Positions 18,243 to 27,564 of a stretch of 64,000 nt of DNA are shown piece after piece. Each line of letters begins with the position of its first letter. Positions within the stretch are counted from its first letter, which is position 1. The position numbers and the translations under genes were made by a program. The notes under the pieces are model-generated. The model was given only the letters and a program-made list of their open reading frames with translations. It did not search any database and was not told where the DNA came from. Origin of the DNA: Pseudomonas hygromyciniae (GTDB lineage: Bacteria > Pseudomonadota > Gammaproteobacteria > Pseudomonadales > Pseudomonadaceae); contig NZ_CP070506.1 in NCBI RefSeq assembly GCF_016925675.1, forward strand, positions 1,672,501 to 1,736,500. The letters are read 5' to 3'.

Positions 18243-19439
18243 TCAGTTGCGGCACACGTCTGCAATGGCCTCGGCCAGCAACCCCAGCCGCGTCTCATCA
18301 ATCCCGGCGACGTTGGCGCGCCCGGAGCTGACCATGTACACGCTGTGTTTTTCCCGCAGTTGTTTCACCTGTTCGGCGCTCAGGCCGGTATAGGAAAACA
18401 TCCCGCGCTGCACGCCGACATGGGCAAAACGCTCGGCCAGTCCATGGGGCACCAGTGCTTCGACCAGTCCCGAGCGCAACTGCGCGATGCGCGAACGCAT
18501 GCCTTCGACTTCGGTGCTCCACAGCTGTTTGAGCTCAGTGTCGCCGAGTATAGTCGCGACTACGGCGGCCCCGTGATCCGGCGGTGTCGACCACAGGTTG
18601 CGCGCAATAAACGCCAGTTGGCTGCGCACATCCAGCAGCTTCTCGGCATCGTTGGCGCACACGATCAGTGCGCCGACGCGGTCGCTGTACAAGCCGAAAT
18701 TCTTCGAGCAGGAACTGGTGATCAGCACCTCAGGCAGCTCGTCGGTAAACAAGCGTACCGCCCACGCGTCCTGCTCCAGGCCGTCGCCAAAACCCTGGTA
18801 GGCGAAGTCGATCAGCGGCAGCAGGTGGCGTTCGCGCACGATCTGCAGCACCTGGCGCCAGTCGTCCTGGGACAGGTCGAAACCGGTGGGGTTGTGGCAG
18901 CAAGCGTGCAGCAGTACGACGTCGCCCTCGGGCACGGTGGCCAGGGTGGCGAGCATGGCCGTCACGTCCAGTCGGTTGTCACTGCCCACATAGGGGTAGT
19001 GGCTGACCTTGAGCCCGGCCTTGGCGAAGATGGTTTCGTGGATCGGCCACGTCGGGTTGCTCAGCCACACGCCACGGCCTGGCAGGCTGTGGGCGATGAA
19101 GTCGGCGCTCAGGCGCAGGGCGCCGGTGCCACCCGGGGTTTGCGTGGCGCCAGCACGTTGTGCCTTGAGCAGTGCCGAATCGGCGCCTAGCACCAGCTCA
19201 CTGACCAGCCGGCCAAAAGCCGGGTCGCCATGCCCGCCGATATAGGTCTTGGTGGTTTGCTGCTCGACCAGGCGTTGCTCGGCGCGCTTTACCGCCTGCA
19301 GGATCGGGGTCAGGCCCTGGGCATCCTTATAGACACCCACGCCGAGGTCGAATTTTTGCGGGTTGGCGTCCTTGGCATAGGACTCCATCAGGCCCAGGAT
19401 CGGATCACCCGGCACCCGGCCAATTGCGGCGAAATGCAT
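18243..19439 (-). CDS. phhC: aromatic amino acid aminotransferase
   Basis: A 398-aa class I PLP aminotransferase that transaminates tyrosine/phenylalanine with 2-oxoglutarate, the last step encoded in this operon. The PLP lysine is in SSCSKNFG (Lys246); the HNPTG motif (182-186) and DFAYQGFGDG (Asp211, Tyr214) contact the cofactor. The ATG at 19439 overlaps the phhB stop as TGATG, indicating translational coupling. The length matches TyrB/PhhC enzymes. Gene position after phhA and phhB makes phhC the natural name. Confidence 0.93.
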   Translation of the reverse strand: MHFAAIGRVPGDPILGLMESYAKDANPQKFDLGVGVYKDAQGLTPILQAVKRAEQRLVEQQTTKTYIGGHGDPAFGRLVSELVLGADSALLKAQRAGATQTPGGTGALRLSADFIAHSLPGRGVWLSNPTWPIHETIFAKAGLKVSHYPYVGSDNRLDVTAMLATLATVPEGDVVLLHACCHNPTGFDLSQDDWRQVLQIVRERHLLPLIDFAYQGFGDGLEQDAWAVRLFTDELPEVLITSSCSKNFGLYSDRVGALIVCANDAEKLLDVRSQLAFIARNLWSTPPDHGAAVVATILGDTELKQLWSTEVEGMRSRIAQLRSGLVEALVPHGLAERFAHVGVQRGMFSYTGLSAEQVKQLREKHSVYMVSSGRANVAGIDETRLGLLAEAIADVCRN

Positions 19440-19795
19440 CACTTGCGGCCCTCGGCACCCTTGGCCACTTCGTCGGTGCGCGCGGCCATGATGAAGTCGT
19501 TGCGGTGCAGGCCTTTGATCGAGTGGCTCCACCAGGTCACGGTGACTTTGCCCCACTCGGTCAGCAGACCTGGGTGGTGGCCTTCAGCCTCGGAGATTTC
19601 GCCCACCGCGTTGGTAAAGGCCAGGGCAAATTTGAAGTTCTTGAACAGGAATACTTTTTCCAACTGCATCACGCCGTCGCGCACTTCGATGTTCCAGTCG
19701 GGGATCTGCTTGATCAACACCGGCAGTTCTTCGTCGCTGACTTGTGGGGCATCGGCGCGGCAGGCTTCGCAATGGGCTTGGTTCAAGGTGGTCAT
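19439..19795 (-). CDS. phhB: pterin-4-alpha-carbinolamine dehydratase
   Basis: A 118-aa enzyme that recycles the pterin cofactor oxidised by phenylalanine hydroxylase. The conserved [20 protein letters not shown] segment contains the catalytic His pair of the PCD/DCoH fold, and [16 protein letters not shown] precedes it. The start at 19795 ([20 protein letters not shown]) matches homologues; the longer ORF runs into the intergenic region. About 105 bases separate it from phhA upstream, and it overlaps phhC downstream. Confidence 0.95.
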   Translation of the reverse strand: MTTLNQAHCEACRADAPQVSDEELPVLIKQIPDWNIEVRDGVMQLEKVFLFKNFKFALAFTNAVGEISEAEGHHPGLLTEWGKVTVTWWSHSIKGLHRNDFIMAARTDEVAKGAEGRK

Positions 19796-19900
19796 AAAGG
19801 TGTTCCTGAAATCGAGTATGTGGAATTCGGTTGCCAGTGGCGTCACCCTAAAGCAACGCGCGGCCAGGGAACAGACTCACCTGGCCTTTAAAGCATCAGT

Positions 19901-20692
19901 TCAAGCCGCCTTGGGCTTGGGTGGGAACAGCGGCGCGTGCAGACCCAGCTGCATACCACGCTCGACCATGCCCATGATGTCTTCCTGCGCCACTTCAAAC
20001 AGGCGCTTGAGGTTGGGCAGGGCGAAGTAGAGCGGCTGCAGAATGTCGATGCGATAAGGGGTGCGCATGGCTTCCAGCGGGTCGAAGGCTTGGTGCTTGG
20101 GCTCATCCGAGAGGCAGTACACCGTCTCTTTGGGTGACGACAGAATGCCGCCACCATAGATGCGTCGGCCTTCAGGGGTGTCCACCAGGCCGAACTCGAT
20201 AGTCATCCAGTACAGGCGTGCCAGGTAAACGCGCTGCTCCTTGGTGGCGGCGAGGCCGAGCTTGCCGTAGGTGTGGGTGAATTCGGCGAACCAAGGGTTG
20301 GTCAGCAGTGGGCAGTGGCCGAAAATCTCGTGGAAAATATCCGGTTCTTGCAGGTAATCCAGCTCTTCACGGGTACGAATAAAGGTCGCTACCGGAAACT
20401 GCTTGTTGGCGAGCAATTCAAAGAAGGTCTGGAAGGGGATCAGCGCCGGCACTCGCACCACTTGCCAGCCGGTGGTTTCGGCTAGCACTTTGTTGATTTG
20501 GGCCAGTTGCGGAATACGGTCGTGGGGCAGGCCGAGCTTGTCGATGCCGTCCAGGTATTCCTGGCAGGCGCGACCCTCGATCACTTTCAGTTGGCGAGTG
20601 ATCAGGGTGTTCCACACCGCATGTTCTTCGGGCGGGTAGTGGATAAAACCTTGCGCATCGGGCTCGCGGGCCACGTAGTGCGTCTGCTTCAT
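19901..20692 (-). CDS. phhA: phenylalanine 4-monooxygenase
   Basis: A 263-aa non-haem iron, tetrahydropterin-dependent enzyme converting phenylalanine to tyrosine. The iron ligands are visible as His121 and His126 in HEIFGHCPLL and Glu166 in YWMTIEFGLV. The protein is the single catalytic domain, as expected of bacterial PhhA, without the regulatory ACT domain of animal enzymes. It is the first gene of the leftward phhABC operon, opposite phhR, so PhhR control from the shared 277-base intergenic region is expected. Confidence 0.96.
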   Translation of the reverse strand: MKQTHYVAREPDAQGFIHYPPEEHAVWNTLITRQLKVIEGRACQEYLDGIDKLGLPHDRIPQLAQINKVLAETTGWQVVRVPALIPFQTFFELLANKQFPVATFIRTREELDYLQEPDIFHEIFGHCPLLTNPWFAEFTHTYGKLGLAATKEQRVYLARLYWMTIEFGLVDTPEGRRIYGGGILSSPKETVYCLSDEPKHQAFDPLEAMRTPYRIDILQPLYFALPNLKRLFEVAQEDIMGMVERGMQLGLHAPLFPPKPKAA

Positions 20693-20811
20693 ACGGCTCT
20701 CCTGCTAGGCATTCGTTCTTGTTATGTCCTGCTATGGCCTTATTGATACTCCGCCTGGCGGTGGATTCCACCTGTCATTAGGGTAGGGCTGTAGGAAAAT
20801 TCACTGATTAT

Positions 20812-20829
20812 CGTAAAATATTCGTTACG
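20812..20829. promoter_or_regulatory. putative PhhR/TyrR-type box
   Basis: CGTAAA-N6-GTTACG is an 18-bp near-palindrome in the phhA-phhR intergenic region. The known TyrR/PhhR consensus is TGTAAA-N6-TTTACA, so the spacing is identical and most arm positions match. It is 120 bases before phhA and 141 before phhR. I found no GG-N10-GC sigma-54 element ahead of phhA, which suggests sigma-70-type activation. Confidence 0.5.
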
Positions 20830-20969
20830 GATTAGGCGTGGCGCACGCTGCATTGTGATTTTCGGATGGGAAAAGGTCGTTGACTGTCACATAATCTTGA
20901 CGACTATCTGCGTCCGGCGACAAAAAGACGCAGCCCGATCAGCTCTCCTACAACAAACCGGGCCTTTAC

Positions 20970-22532
20970 ATGCGTATCAAAGTGCATTGCCAGAACCGCA
21001 TCGGCATCCTGCGGGACATCCTCAACCTGCTGGTGGAGTACGGCGTCAACGTGGCCAAGGGCGAGGTCGGTGGCGAGCATGGCAATGCCATTTACCTGTA
21101 CTGCCCGAACCTGGTGAACATGCAGTTCCAGGCCCTGCGCCCGCAGTTCGAGGCCATCGCCGGGGTATTTGGCGTCAAACGGGTAGGGCTGATGCCCAGC
21201 GAGCGTCGGCATATGGAGCTCAACGCCTTGCTCGGAGCGTTGGAATTCCCGGTGCTGTCCATCGACATGGGCGGCTCGATCGTCGCGGCCAACCGCGCTG
21301 CGGCGCAGTTGCTCGGGGTGCGGGTGGACGAAGTGCCGGGCATTCCCTTGTCGCGCTACGCCGAGGACTTCGACCTGCCGGAACTGGTGCGCGCCAGCAA
21401 GTCGCGGATCAATGGCCTGCGGGTCAAGGTCAAGGGTGACGTGTTCCTGGCCGATATCGCCCCGCTGCAATCCTCAGAGCATGACGACAGCGAAGCCATG
21501 GCCGGCGCGGTTTTGACCTTGCACCGCGCCGACCGCGTCGGTGAGCGTATCTACAATGTGCGCAAGCAGGAGTTGCGGGGCTTCGACAGCATTTTCCAAA
21601 GTTCCAAAGTGATGGCCGCGGTGGTGCGTGAAGCGCGGCGCATGGCGCCCCTCGACGCCCCTCTATTAATAGAAGGTGAAACCGGCACCGGCAAGGAACT
21701 GCTGGCCCGCGCCTGTCACCTGGCCAGCCCGCGCGGGCAGTCTCCGTTGATGGCGCTTAATTGCGCGGGCTTGCCGGAGTCGATGGCCGAGACCGAGCTG
21801 TTCGGTTACGGTCCTGGCGCATTTGAAGGGGCGCGGGCGGAGGGCAAGCTTGGGCTGTTGGAGCTGACGGCGGGCGGTACGTTGTTTCTCGATGGCGTGG
21901 GCGAAATGAGCGCGCGCTTGCAAGTGAAATTGCTGCGCTTTCTGCAGGACGGCTGCTTCCGCCGTGTAGGCAGTGATGAAGAGGTCTATCTGGATGTGCG
22001 AGTGATCTGCGCGACCCAGGTGGATTTGTCGGAACTGTGTGCCCGGGGGGAGTTTCGCCAGGACCTGTATCACCGGCTCAACGTGTTATCGCTGCATATC
22101 CCGCCGCTGCGCGAATGCCTCGACGGTTTACCGCCGCTGGTCGAGCACTTTATCGACCAGGCCAGCCGCCTGATTGGCTGCCCGCTGCCCAAGCTGGCGC
22201 CGACGGCCATGGAGCGGCTCAGTCACTACCATTGGCCGGGTAACGTGCGGCAGTTGGAAAACGTGCTGTTCCAGGCGGTGTCGTTGTGTGAGGGCGGGAC
22301 GGTCAAGGCTGAGCATATTCGCCTGCCGGACTACGGCGTGCGCCAGCCCCTTGGCGATTTCTCCCTTGAGGGCGGCCTGGACGAGATTGTCGGGCGGTTT
22401 GAAAAGGCGGTGCTGGAGAGCCTGTATGCCGAGCATCCCAGCAGTCGGTTGTTGGGTAAGCGCCTGGGTGTGTCCCACACCACCATCGCCAACAAATTGC
22501 GCGATTACGCAGTGCTCAAGGCCGACAAATAA
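20970..22532 (+). CDS. phhR: PhhR, TyrR-family transcriptional activator of the phh operon
   Basis: A 520-aa regulator with an N-terminal ACT domain (MRIKVHCQNRIGILRDILNL), a PAS domain (about 85-160), a AAA+ domain and a C-terminal helix-turn-helix (SSRLLGKRLGVSHTTIANKL). The Walker A is GETGTGKE (236-243). The sigma-54 contact loop that reads GAFTGA in true sigma-54 activators is GAFEGA here (283-288). That fits TyrR/PhhR proteins, which can act with sigma-70 polymerase. It is divergent from phhA and is its expected activator in response to aromatic amino acids. Confidence 0.93.
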   Translation: MRIKVHCQNRIGILRDILNLLVEYGVNVAKGEVGGEHGNAIYLYCPNLVNMQFQALRPQFEAIAGVFGVKRVGLMPSERRHMELNALLGALEFPVLSIDMGGSIVAANRAAAQLLGVRVDEVPGIPLSRYAEDFDLPELVRASKSRINGLRVKVKGDVFLADIAPLQSSEHDDSEAMAGAVLTLHRADRVGERIYNVRKQELRGFDSIFQSSKVMAAVVREARRMAPLDAPLLIEGETGTGKELLARACHLASPRGQSPLMALNCAGLPESMAETELFGYGPGAFEGARAEGKLGLLELTAGGTLFLDGVGEMSARLQVKLLRFLQDGCFRRVGSDEEVYLDVRVICATQVDLSELCARGEFRQDLYHRLNVLSLHIPPLRECLDGLPPLVEHFIDQASRLIGCPLPKLAPTAMERLSHYHWPGNVRQLENVLFQAVSLCEGGTVKAEHIRLPDYGVRQPLGDFSLEGGLDEIVGRFEKAVLESLYAEHPSSRLLGKRLGVSHTTIANKLRDYAVLKADK

Positions 22533-22557
22533 GCCCCTGACACAACACGGTAGAAAA

Positions 22558-22600
22558 TGTGGGAGCGGCGGTGCGACGATTCGACTTGCTCGCTCCCACA
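22558..22600. repeat. solitary short REP hairpin
   Basis: TGTGGGAGCGGCGGTGCGAC ... CTTGCTCGCTCCCACA: a 43-base single element in which the second half of the usual doublet is deleted. It lies just after phhR and could act as its terminator. Confidence 0.65.
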
Positions 22601-22741
22601 CAAGCCCACTCCCCATTGAATTTGTATAGCTGCCAAGACCGGTGCTTGCCGCAAGCGGCAGAACTCCGCCGTTTTTCCGACTCGTCCTGTCCCTGCAATA
22701 ATCCTTGATACACCCCAACCCCTTGCCCCACCTGGCTTTCC

Positions 22742-22773
22742 CCAACTTTTAAAAAGTTGGTGCGCAAATTGCT
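22742..22773 (+). promoter_or_regulatory. sigma-54 promoter of the flgF operon, overlapping a palindrome
   Basis: TTGGTGCGCAAATTGCT fits the -24/-12 consensus TTGGCACG-N4-TTGCT, with GG at 22759-22760 and GC at 22771-22772, exactly 10 bases apart. It lies 58 bases before flgF. The perfect 19-bp palindrome CCAACTTTTAAAAAGTTGG (22742-22760) ends on the -24 GG. Confidence 0.8.
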
Positions 22774-22829
22774 AAAGACTCCTCAGTACATCGGTGGGCG
22801 GCAAACGTCCGTCAGTAAGAGGAATGAGC

Positions 22830-23570
22830 GTGGACAAGTACCTTTATGTGGCAATGACCGGCGCCAGCCAGAATGCACTGGCGCAAAAGGCCCATGCCAA
22901 CAACCTGGCGAACATTTCCACCAACGGTTTTCAGCGTGACCTGGAGCAGGCCCGCTCGATGCCGGTGTTTGGTGACAGCTTTCCGGCGCGGGCGTTTGCC
23001 TTGACCGAACGCCCTGGCACTGATTTTTCCCCTGGCTCGATGGTCGAGACCGGTCGTGACCTGGACGTTGCCGTCGGCGGTGATGGCTGGATCGCGGTGC
23101 AAACCCCCGATGGCGGCGAAGCCTACGTGCGTACCGCCAGCATGAATATCGATGCGCTCGGCGTCCTGCGGGCCGGCAACGGCATGCCGATCATGGGCAA
23201 TGGCGGGCCGATTTCCGTGCCGCCCGAGCAGAAGGTCGAAATCGGCGAAGACGGCACCATCAGTATCCGCGCCATGGGCGAAGGCCCGCGGGTGATGGCT
23301 GAAGTGGACCGCATCAAGCTGGTCAAACCGGACTTGGCCAATATGACCAAGGGCCTGGACGGCGCGATCCACACCAAGGACGGCCAGCCGGCGGTGGCCG
23401 ATGCCAGCGTCAAGGTGAATTCGGGCTTTTTGCAGTCGAGCAACGTCAATGCCGTCGAAGAAATGACCGCAGTGCTGGCCCTGTCCAAGCAGTTCGAATT
23501 GCACGTGAAAATGATGAACAGCGCCAAAGAAGACGACCAGGCCATGACCCGCGTCATGCAGATGAGCTGA
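22830..23570 (+). CDS. flgF: flagellar basal-body proximal rod protein FlgF
   Basis: A 246-aa rod protein. The N-terminal flg_bb_rod motif (ASQNALAQKAHANNLANIST) and the C-terminal FNVEE-type motif (VNSGFLQSSNVNAVEEMTAV) pair into the D0 coiled coil. I chose the GTG at 22830 (VDKYLYVAMTGASQ...) because AGAGGA lies 6 bases upstream; the in-frame ATG at 22824 abuts that site. It heads the flgFGHIJKL operon behind a sigma-54 promoter. The flgBCDE genes that usually come before it are absent here, and phhR is the neighbour. Confidence 0.93.
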   Translation: MDKYLYVAMTGASQNALAQKAHANNLANISTNGFQRDLEQARSMPVFGDSFPARAFALTERPGTDFSPGSMVETGRDLDVAVGGDGWIAVQTPDGGEAYVRTASMNIDALGVLRAGNGMPIMGNGGPISVPPEQKVEIGEDGTISIRAMGEGPRVMAEVDRIKLVKPDLANMTKGLDGAIHTKDGQPAVADASVKVNSGFLQSSNVNAVEEMTAVLALSKQFELHVKMMNSAKEDDQAMTRVMQMS

Positions 23571-23637
23571 TTGCAGCGCCACTGACTACCAATTTCGTAA
23601 CGCGGCGCCAACAAACAGGCGCACGAAGGAGAACAGC

Positions 23638-24423
23638 ATGCTTCCGGCTCTATGGGTTGCCAAAACCGGTCTGTCCGCCCAGGACACCAACCTGACCGTT
23701 ATTTCCAACAACCTGGCGAACGTTTCGACCACGGGCTTCAAACGTGATCGCGCCGAGTTCCAGGACCTGCTCTATCAGATCAAGCGCCAGCCGGGTGCGC
23801 AGTCGACCCAGGACAGCGAATTGCCGTCGGGCCTGCAAGTGGGTACGGGTGTGTCCATCGTCGGCACCCAGAAGAACTTCACCGCCGGTAACCTGCAACA
23901 GACCGGGCAGCCGCTGGACATGGCGATCAATGGCCGTGGTTTCTTCCAGATACTGCAACCGGATGGCACTACTTCCTACACCCGTGACGGCACCTTCCAC
24001 CTGGACTCCAATGGCCAGGTCGTGACCGCCAACGGCTTTGCCCTGGAACCGGCGATTGTCGTGCCCAACGATGCCCAGACCTTCACGGTCGGCGCCGACG
24101 GCACCGTGTCCGTCACTATCGCCGGCAACCCGGCGTCGCAAGTGATCGGCAACCTGCAGACCGCCGACTTCATCAACCCGGCCGGCCTGCAAGCCACCGG
24201 CAACAACCTGTTCCTGGAAACCGCCGCCAGCGGCGCGCCGCAAGTCGGCACCCCGGGCCTCAACGGGTTTGGCACCACCCTGCAAAACACCCTGGAAACC
24301 TCCAACGTCAGCACCGTGGAAGAGATGGTCAACATGATCACCACCCAGCGTGCCTACGAGATGAACTCCAAGGTGATTTCCACCGCCGACCAGATGCTTT
24401 CGTTCGTTACGCAGAATCTGTAA
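23638..24423 (+). CDS. flgG: flagellar distal rod protein FlgG
   Basis: A 261-aa protein, starting [20 protein letters not shown], with the rod signature [20 protein letters not shown] near residue 22 and the C-terminal [20 protein letters not shown]. The length is the near-universal FlgG length. AAGGAG lies 6 bases before the ATG. FlgG forms the distal rod crossing the outer membrane inside the L and P rings encoded immediately downstream. Confidence 0.97.
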   Translation: MLPALWVAKTGLSAQDTNLTVISNNLANVSTTGFKRDRAEFQDLLYQIKRQPGAQSTQDSELPSGLQVGTGVSIVGTQKNFTAGNLQQTGQPLDMAINGRGFFQILQPDGTTSYTRDGTFHLDSNGQVVTANGFALEPAIVVPNDAQTFTVGADGTVSVTIAGNPASQVIGNLQTADFINPAGLQATGNNLFLETAASGAPQVGTPGLNGFGTTLQNTLETSNVSTVEEMVNMITTQRAYEMNSKVISTADQMLSFVTQNL

Positions 24424-24475
24424 TCCAGTCTATGGGGCGCTCATAAGGCGCCTGCAACACCGTGAGGTAAGGGTC

Positions 24476-25171
24476 ATGAGTCGCTTTGTTTCTGTTCTGG
24501 CATTGAGTGGGATTGCCGTGCTCGCGGGCTGTGTCGCCCCGACGCCAAAACCCAATGACCCGTACTACGCGCCAGTGTTGCCGCGCACGCCGCTGCCTGC
24601 CGCCGCCAACAACGGTTCGATCTACCAGGCCGGCTTCGAACAGAACCTGTACAGCGACCGCAAGGCGTTCCGCGTCGGTGACATCATCACCATCACCCTT
24701 AACGAGCGCACCACGGCGAGCAAGAACGCCAACTCCCAGGTGGCCAAAAACAGCAAGACCGGCATCGGCCTGACCTCGCTGTTTGGTGGTGGCTTGAACA
24801 CCAATAACCCCCTGGGCAGCGGTGACTTGAGCCTGGACGTGGGCTACAGCGGCGACCGTGCCACCAACGGCAGCAGCAAGGCCGGGCAGGGTAACAGCCT
24901 GGTGGGTTCGATCACCGTGACGGTGGCCGATGTACTGCCCAACGGCATCATCGCCATACGCGGCGAGAAGTGGATGACCCTCAACACCGGTGACGAGCTG
25001 GTGCGCATTGCCGGCATGGTGCGGGCGGACGATATCGCCACCGACAACACCGTGCCGTCTACGCGGATTGCCGACGCACGCATTACCTATTCGGGTACGG
25101 GTTCGTTTGCCGACGCCAGTCAGCCAGGTTGGTTTGACCGTTTCTTCCTTAGCCCGCTGTTCCCTTTCTAG
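24476..25171 (+). CDS. flgH: flagellar L-ring lipoprotein FlgH
   Basis: A 231-aa outer-membrane lipoprotein. The signal peptide ends in the lipobox LAGC (Cys19), after which the mature protein starts [18 protein letters not shown]. The conserved [20 protein letters not shown] and [23 protein letters not shown] blocks identify FlgH. It builds the bushing through the outer membrane around the rod. Its stop codon is immediately followed by the flgI start. Confidence 0.97.
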   Translation: MSRFVSVLALSGIAVLAGCVAPTPKPNDPYYAPVLPRTPLPAAANNGSIYQAGFEQNLYSDRKAFRVGDIITITLNERTTASKNANSQVAKNSKTGIGLTSLFGGGLNTNNPLGSGDLSLDVGYSGDRATNGSSKAGQGNSLVGSITVTVADVLPNGIIAIRGEKWMTLNTGDELVRIAGMVRADDIATDNTVPSTRIADARITYSGTGSFADASQPGWFDRFFLSPLFPF

Positions 25172-26287
25172 GTGATCACTTTGAATCTCAAACAGCTGAT
25201 GGCAGCGGTGTTGTTGCTCTCCCTGAGCGTCGCTGCCCAGGCCGAACGCCTGAAGGACATCGCCAGTATTTCCGGGGTGCGCAGCAACCAGTTGATTGGC
25301 TACGGCCTGGTGGTGGGGCTCAACGGTACGGGCGACCAGACCACCCAGACCCCGTTCACCTTGCAGACCTTCAATAACATGCTCTCGCAGTTCGGGATCA
25401 AGGTGCCGGCAGGCTCGGGCAACGTGCAGTTGAAAAACGTCGCGGCGGTGTCGATCAGTGCGGATCTGCCAGCGTTCTCCAAGCCTGGGCAGGTGGTGGA
25501 CATCACCGTGTCGTCCATCGGTAACTCCAAAAGCCTGCGCGGCGGCACCTTGCTGATGACGCCGCTCAAAGGTATCGACGGCAACGTCTACGCCATCGCC
25601 CAGGGCAACCTGGTGGTGGGCGGGTTTGATGCTGAAGGTCGCGACGGTTCGAAGATCACCGTCAACGTGCCATCGGCCGGGCGGATTCCTGGCGGCGCTA
25701 CGGTGGAACGCACCGTTCCCAGCGGGTTCAACCAGGGCAACAGCCTGACCCTGAACCTCAACCGTTCGGACTTCACCACCGCCAAGCGTGTGGTGGACAA
25801 AATCAACGACATGCTCGGCCCAGGCGTGGCCCAGGCCATCGACGGCGGTTCGATCCGTGTGACCGCGCCGCTGGACCCGAGCCAGCGTGTGGACTACCTG
25901 TCGATCCTGGAAAACCTTGAGGTTGATCCGGGCCAGGCGGTGGCCAAGGTCATCATCAACTCGCGTACCGGCACCATCGTGATCGGCCAGAACGTCAAGG
26001 TGTCGCCAGCGGCCGTGACCCACGGCAGCCTGACCGTGACCATTACCGAAGACCCGATTGTCAGCCAGCCAGGGCCGTTGTCCGGTGGCCAGACCGCCGT
26101 GGTCCCGCGTTCGCGGGTCAATGCCCAGCAAGAAGCCAAGCCGATGTTCAAGTTCGGCCCCGGCACCACCCTGGATGAAATCGTGCGTGCGGTGAACCAG
26201 GTGGGCGCGGCGCCCGGCGACTTGATGGCGATCCTTGAAGCCCTGAAACAGGCCGGCGCCTTGCAAGCCGACCTGATCGTGATTTGA
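25172..26287 (+). CDS. flgI: flagellar P-ring protein FlgI
   Basis: A 371-aa periplasmic ring protein with a cleavable signal peptide ([15 protein letters not shown]) followed by [20 protein letters not shown], the invariant FlgI N-terminus. The GTG start directly abuts the flgH stop codon, so translation is probably coupled; no clear separate ribosome site is seen. Further family blocks are [19 protein letters not shown] and the C-terminal [20 protein letters not shown]. Long ORFs on the opposite strand here are codon-bias shadows. Confidence 0.96.
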   Translation: MITLNLKQLMAAVLLLSLSVAAQAERLKDIASISGVRSNQLIGYGLVVGLNGTGDQTTQTPFTLQTFNNMLSQFGIKVPAGSGNVQLKNVAAVSISADLPAFSKPGQVVDITVSSIGNSKSLRGGTLLMTPLKGIDGNVYAIAQGNLVVGGFDAEGRDGSKITVNVPSAGRIPGGATVERTVPSGFNQGNSLTLNLNRSDFTTAKRVVDKINDMLGPGVAQAIDGGSIRVTAPLDPSQRVDYLSILENLEVDPGQAVAKVIINSRTGTIVIGQNVKVSPAAVTHGSLTVTITEDPIVSQPGPLSGGQTAVVPRSRVNAQQEAKPMFKFGPGTTLDEIVRAVNQVGAAPGDLMAILEALKQAGALQADLIVI

Positions 26288-26297
26288 GGTCGTGGCC

Positions 26298-27554
26298 ATG
26301 GACATGCGCAAGAGCGGTATCGCCAGCACGGCAGACTCGGGGTCTTACTCGGACCTGAACCGGCTTAACCAGCTCAAGTTCGGCGACAAGAACAGCGACG
26401 GCAACATGCGCAAGGTGGCGCAGGAGTTCGAGTCGCTGTTTCTCAACGAGATGCTCAAATCCATGCGCTCGGCCACCGATGCCCTGGGCAAGGACAACCC
26501 GCTGAACACCCCGGCGGCCAAGCAGTATCAGGAAATGTACGACCAGCAACTGGCGGTCTCGCTGTCCCGCGAGGGCGGCGGTATCGGCCTGGCGGACGTG
26601 CTGTTGCGCCAGATGCAAAAGAACAAGCCGGTGGAAGGGCAGGCCTCGACCTTGCAGGGCCCGGACGCGGTAGAGAAGAAAGTCGACGTTCCGACGCCGA
26701 TTGCCGCTGGCACCCAGGCGGTTGGCCCGCTGGGTCGTTCCAATGGCCAGCGCGCGCTGTGGGCGGCGCGGGTCGAGGTGGCGCCGCGGGCCGATGACGG
26801 CACCCTGCGCAATGACATGGCCCTGATGAATCAGCGGCGCATTGCCTTGCCAAGCAAACTCACCGATCGCTTGCTGGCCGGTATCGTGCCGGGTGTCGAG
26901 GCGACGGGCGCTGCCAAGTCGGCGCCATTGCGCAACAGTGCCGCCGAAGATGGCGTGATCAACGGTGCGGCGCGCACCTTTGCCGCCCGCGATTCGCGCA
27001 TGCAGATTTATGGCCGTGCCGTGGCCCAGCCACCGCTGGCTCCAGCGAAAAAAGCCTTCAGTTCCCAAGACGAGTTTGTCGCCACCATGCTGCCGATGGC
27101 CAAGCAGGCGGCCGAGCGTATTGGTATCGACCCACGCTACCTGGTGGCCCAGGCCGCCCTGGAAACCGGTTGGGGCAAATCGGTGATGCGCCAGCAAGAC
27201 GGCAGCAGCAGCCACAACCTGTTTGGCATCAAGGCAGGCCAAAGTTGGCAGGGCGCCCAGGCGCGGGCGATCACCAGCGAGTTTCGCAATGGCGAGATGG
27301 TCAAGGAAACGGCGCAGTTCCGTTCCTACGACTCTTACCAGGACAGCTTCCACGACCTCGTGACCTTGTTGCAAAGCAATGAAAGATATCAAGAAGTCCT
27401 GAAGTCGGCCGATAACCCGGAACAGTTTGTACGCGAGTTGCAAAAAGCCGGTTATGCAACGGATCCGGCGTACGCCAGCAAGATTTCGCAGATCGCCAAA
27501 ACCATGAACAGCTATCAAAACTACGCTGCCGCTGGCGCATCCACTCATTTATAA
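26298..27554 (+). CDS. flgJ: flagellar rod-cap / peptidoglycan hydrolase FlgJ
   Basis: A 418-aa bifunctional protein. Residues about 35-100 form the rod-capping domain (KVAQEFESLFLNEMLKSMRS). A low-complexity linker leads to a C-terminal glucosaminidase domain with RYLVAQAALETGWGKS, whose Glu is the expected catalytic acid, and SHNLFGIKAG. It opens the murein layer for the growing rod. GAGG 8 bases before the ATG at 26298 supports that start; a GTG at 26292 in frame is too close. Confidence 0.93.
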   Translation: MDMRKSGIASTADSGSYSDLNRLNQLKFGDKNSDGNMRKVAQEFESLFLNEMLKSMRSATDALGKDNPLNTPAAKQYQEMYDQQLAVSLSREGGGIGLADVLLRQMQKNKPVEGQASTLQGPDAVEKKVDVPTPIAAGTQAVGPLGRSNGQRALWAARVEVAPRADDGTLRNDMALMNQRRIALPSKLTDRLLAGIVPGVEATGAAKSAPLRNSAAEDGVINGAARTFAARDSRMQIYGRAVAQPPLAPAKKAFSSQDEFVATMLPMAKQAAERIGIDPRYLVAQAALETGWGKSVMRQQDGSSSHNLFGIKAGQSWQGAQARAITSEFRNGEMVKETAQFRSYDSYQDSFHDLVTLLQSNERYQEVLKSADNPEQFVRELQKAGYATDPAYASKISQIAKTMNSYQNYAAAGASTHL

Positions 27555-27564
27555 GGTTTGAACC

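Noticed and set aside
20693..20830. Sigma-54 promoter for phhA
   Set aside because: A scan of the minus strand found no GG-N10-GC arrangement upstream of phhA.
24407..26329. 640-codon open frame on the minus strand across flgH-flgI
   Set aside because: It is a codon-bias shadow of two certain genes on the + strand; it is His/Gly/Gln-rich without motifs and has no ribosome site.
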